Source of the DNA: Planotetraspora mira
GTDB taxonomy: Bacteria; Actinomycetota; Actinomycetes; Streptosporangiales; Streptosporangiaceae
Length of the DNA stretch: 64,000 bases
NCBI RefSeq assembly: GCF_016863275.1
Contig: NZ_BOOO01000038.1
Location: forward strand, 62,001-126,000
Direction: 5' to 3'
Shown: piece after piece, positions 62,835 through 64,000 of the stretch
How positions within the stretch are numbered: position 1 is the stretch's first letter
How the letters are laid out: the number at the start of each line of letters is the position of its first letter
The notes under the pieces: model-generated
What the model was told of the DNA's origin: nothing
The model's input: the letters and a program-made list of their open reading frames with translations, nothing else
Databases searched by the model: none
Made by a program: the position numbers and the translations under genes

Positions 62835-62875
62835 GGCACGACCAGGTGCGGAGGAGAGGCCGCACGGGTCGTGCC
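62835..62875. terminator. Strong terminator between RDD and ahcY
   Basis: GGCACGACC (62835-62843) pairs perfectly with GGTCGTGCC (62867-62875), and inside it GTGCGG pairs with CCGCAC around an 8-nt loop. On the plus strand a T-rich run (CTTTCTTTT) follows, giving an intrinsic terminator for the RDD gene; it can also act on the convergent ahcY transcript. Confidence 0.85.
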
Positions 62876-62881
62876 CACCTT

Positions 62882-62921
62882 TCTTTTCAGCTCTTTTGTG
62901 CGTCTTTTCAGCTCTTTTGTG
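62882..62921. repeat. Tandem 19-bp direct repeat downstream of ahcY
   Basis: TCTTTTCAGCTCTTTTGTG occurs twice, at 62882-62900 and 62903-62921, with a 2-nt gap (21-bp period, two helical turns). It lies between the terminator and the ahcY stop codon and is markedly AT-richer than the surroundings. Each unit also holds two CTCTTTT/TCTTTT half-repeats. Confidence 0.7.
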
Positions 62922-62924
62922 AGC

Positions 62925-64000
<1,076 letters not shown>

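Overview
The window reads as chromosomal DNA of a high-GC Gram-positive actinobacterium, most likely of the Streptosporangiales (inference). The reasons are very high G+C, GTG/TTG starts, many apparently leaderless genes with a TANNNT -10 box 6-8 nt before the start codon, and classic actinobacterial blocks: ftsEX-smpB-ssrA, secA/hpf/comF/lpqB/mtrB/mtrA, a DasR-like GlcNAc phosphotransferase regulon and a 180-kDa-class NAD-glutamate dehydrogenase. Almost every gene is housekeeping or conserved. No prophage, insertion sequence, CRISPR array or biosynthetic cluster was recognised.

Layout. 1-5.3 kb: partial GT4 glycosyltransferase, a DUF2613 small protein, a polytopic membrane protein and a fused two-domain acyl-CoA dehydrogenase, all on the minus strand. 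5.3-9.3 kb: a membrane-anchored hypothetical, an HtrA-like lipoprotein protease, an adenosine-deaminase-family enzyme and a stand-alone UTRA protein. 9.5-15.7 kb: tmRNA, a degenerate penicillin-binding-protein homologue, smpB, ftsX, ftsE, a CxxC/one-TM small protein and prfB; this groups ribosome rescue with division control. 15.8-25.5 kb: a lipoprotein, glutamate dehydrogenase, tryptophan 2,3-dioxygenase, an ECF sigma/mini anti-sigma pair, and exported DUF4142 and DUF1996 proteins. 25.7-30.3 kb: a cytochrome-b-like/NuoF-like electron-transfer pair, an unusual 53-bp-phased repeat array, and acetoacetyl-CoA synthetase. 30.4-34.8 kb: a serine-hydrolase remnant, three HAD hydrolases, a DUF6912-like protein and a NagZ-type GH3 lipoprotein.

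34.9-41.7 kb is a complete N-acetylglucosamine PTS locus: EI, HPr, a HAD phosphatase, IIA, IIB, a sugar-phosphate isomerase/deaminase, a DasR-like GntR repressor and IIC. Two operator-like sites with a GGTCTAG core sit at the HPr promoter and in the SIS/dasR divergent region. 42-54.4 kb carries the conserved secA-to-mtrA block. 54.7-62.8 kb holds the morphogenesis-associated cluster of a multi-TM protein, DUF4129, DUF4350, MoxR, DUF58, SpoIIM and RDD. The window ends inside ahcY.

The most unusual element is a family of 53-bp units carrying the 20-bp motif CGTGATCATGCACAGGTTCG. Eight motif copies form an array with exact dyad symmetry about position 28229 in one convergent intergenic region, and three more copies with the same 53-bp period lie between moxR and the DUF58 gene. 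Five 10.6-bp helical turns make 53 bp, so all motifs fall on one face of the helix.
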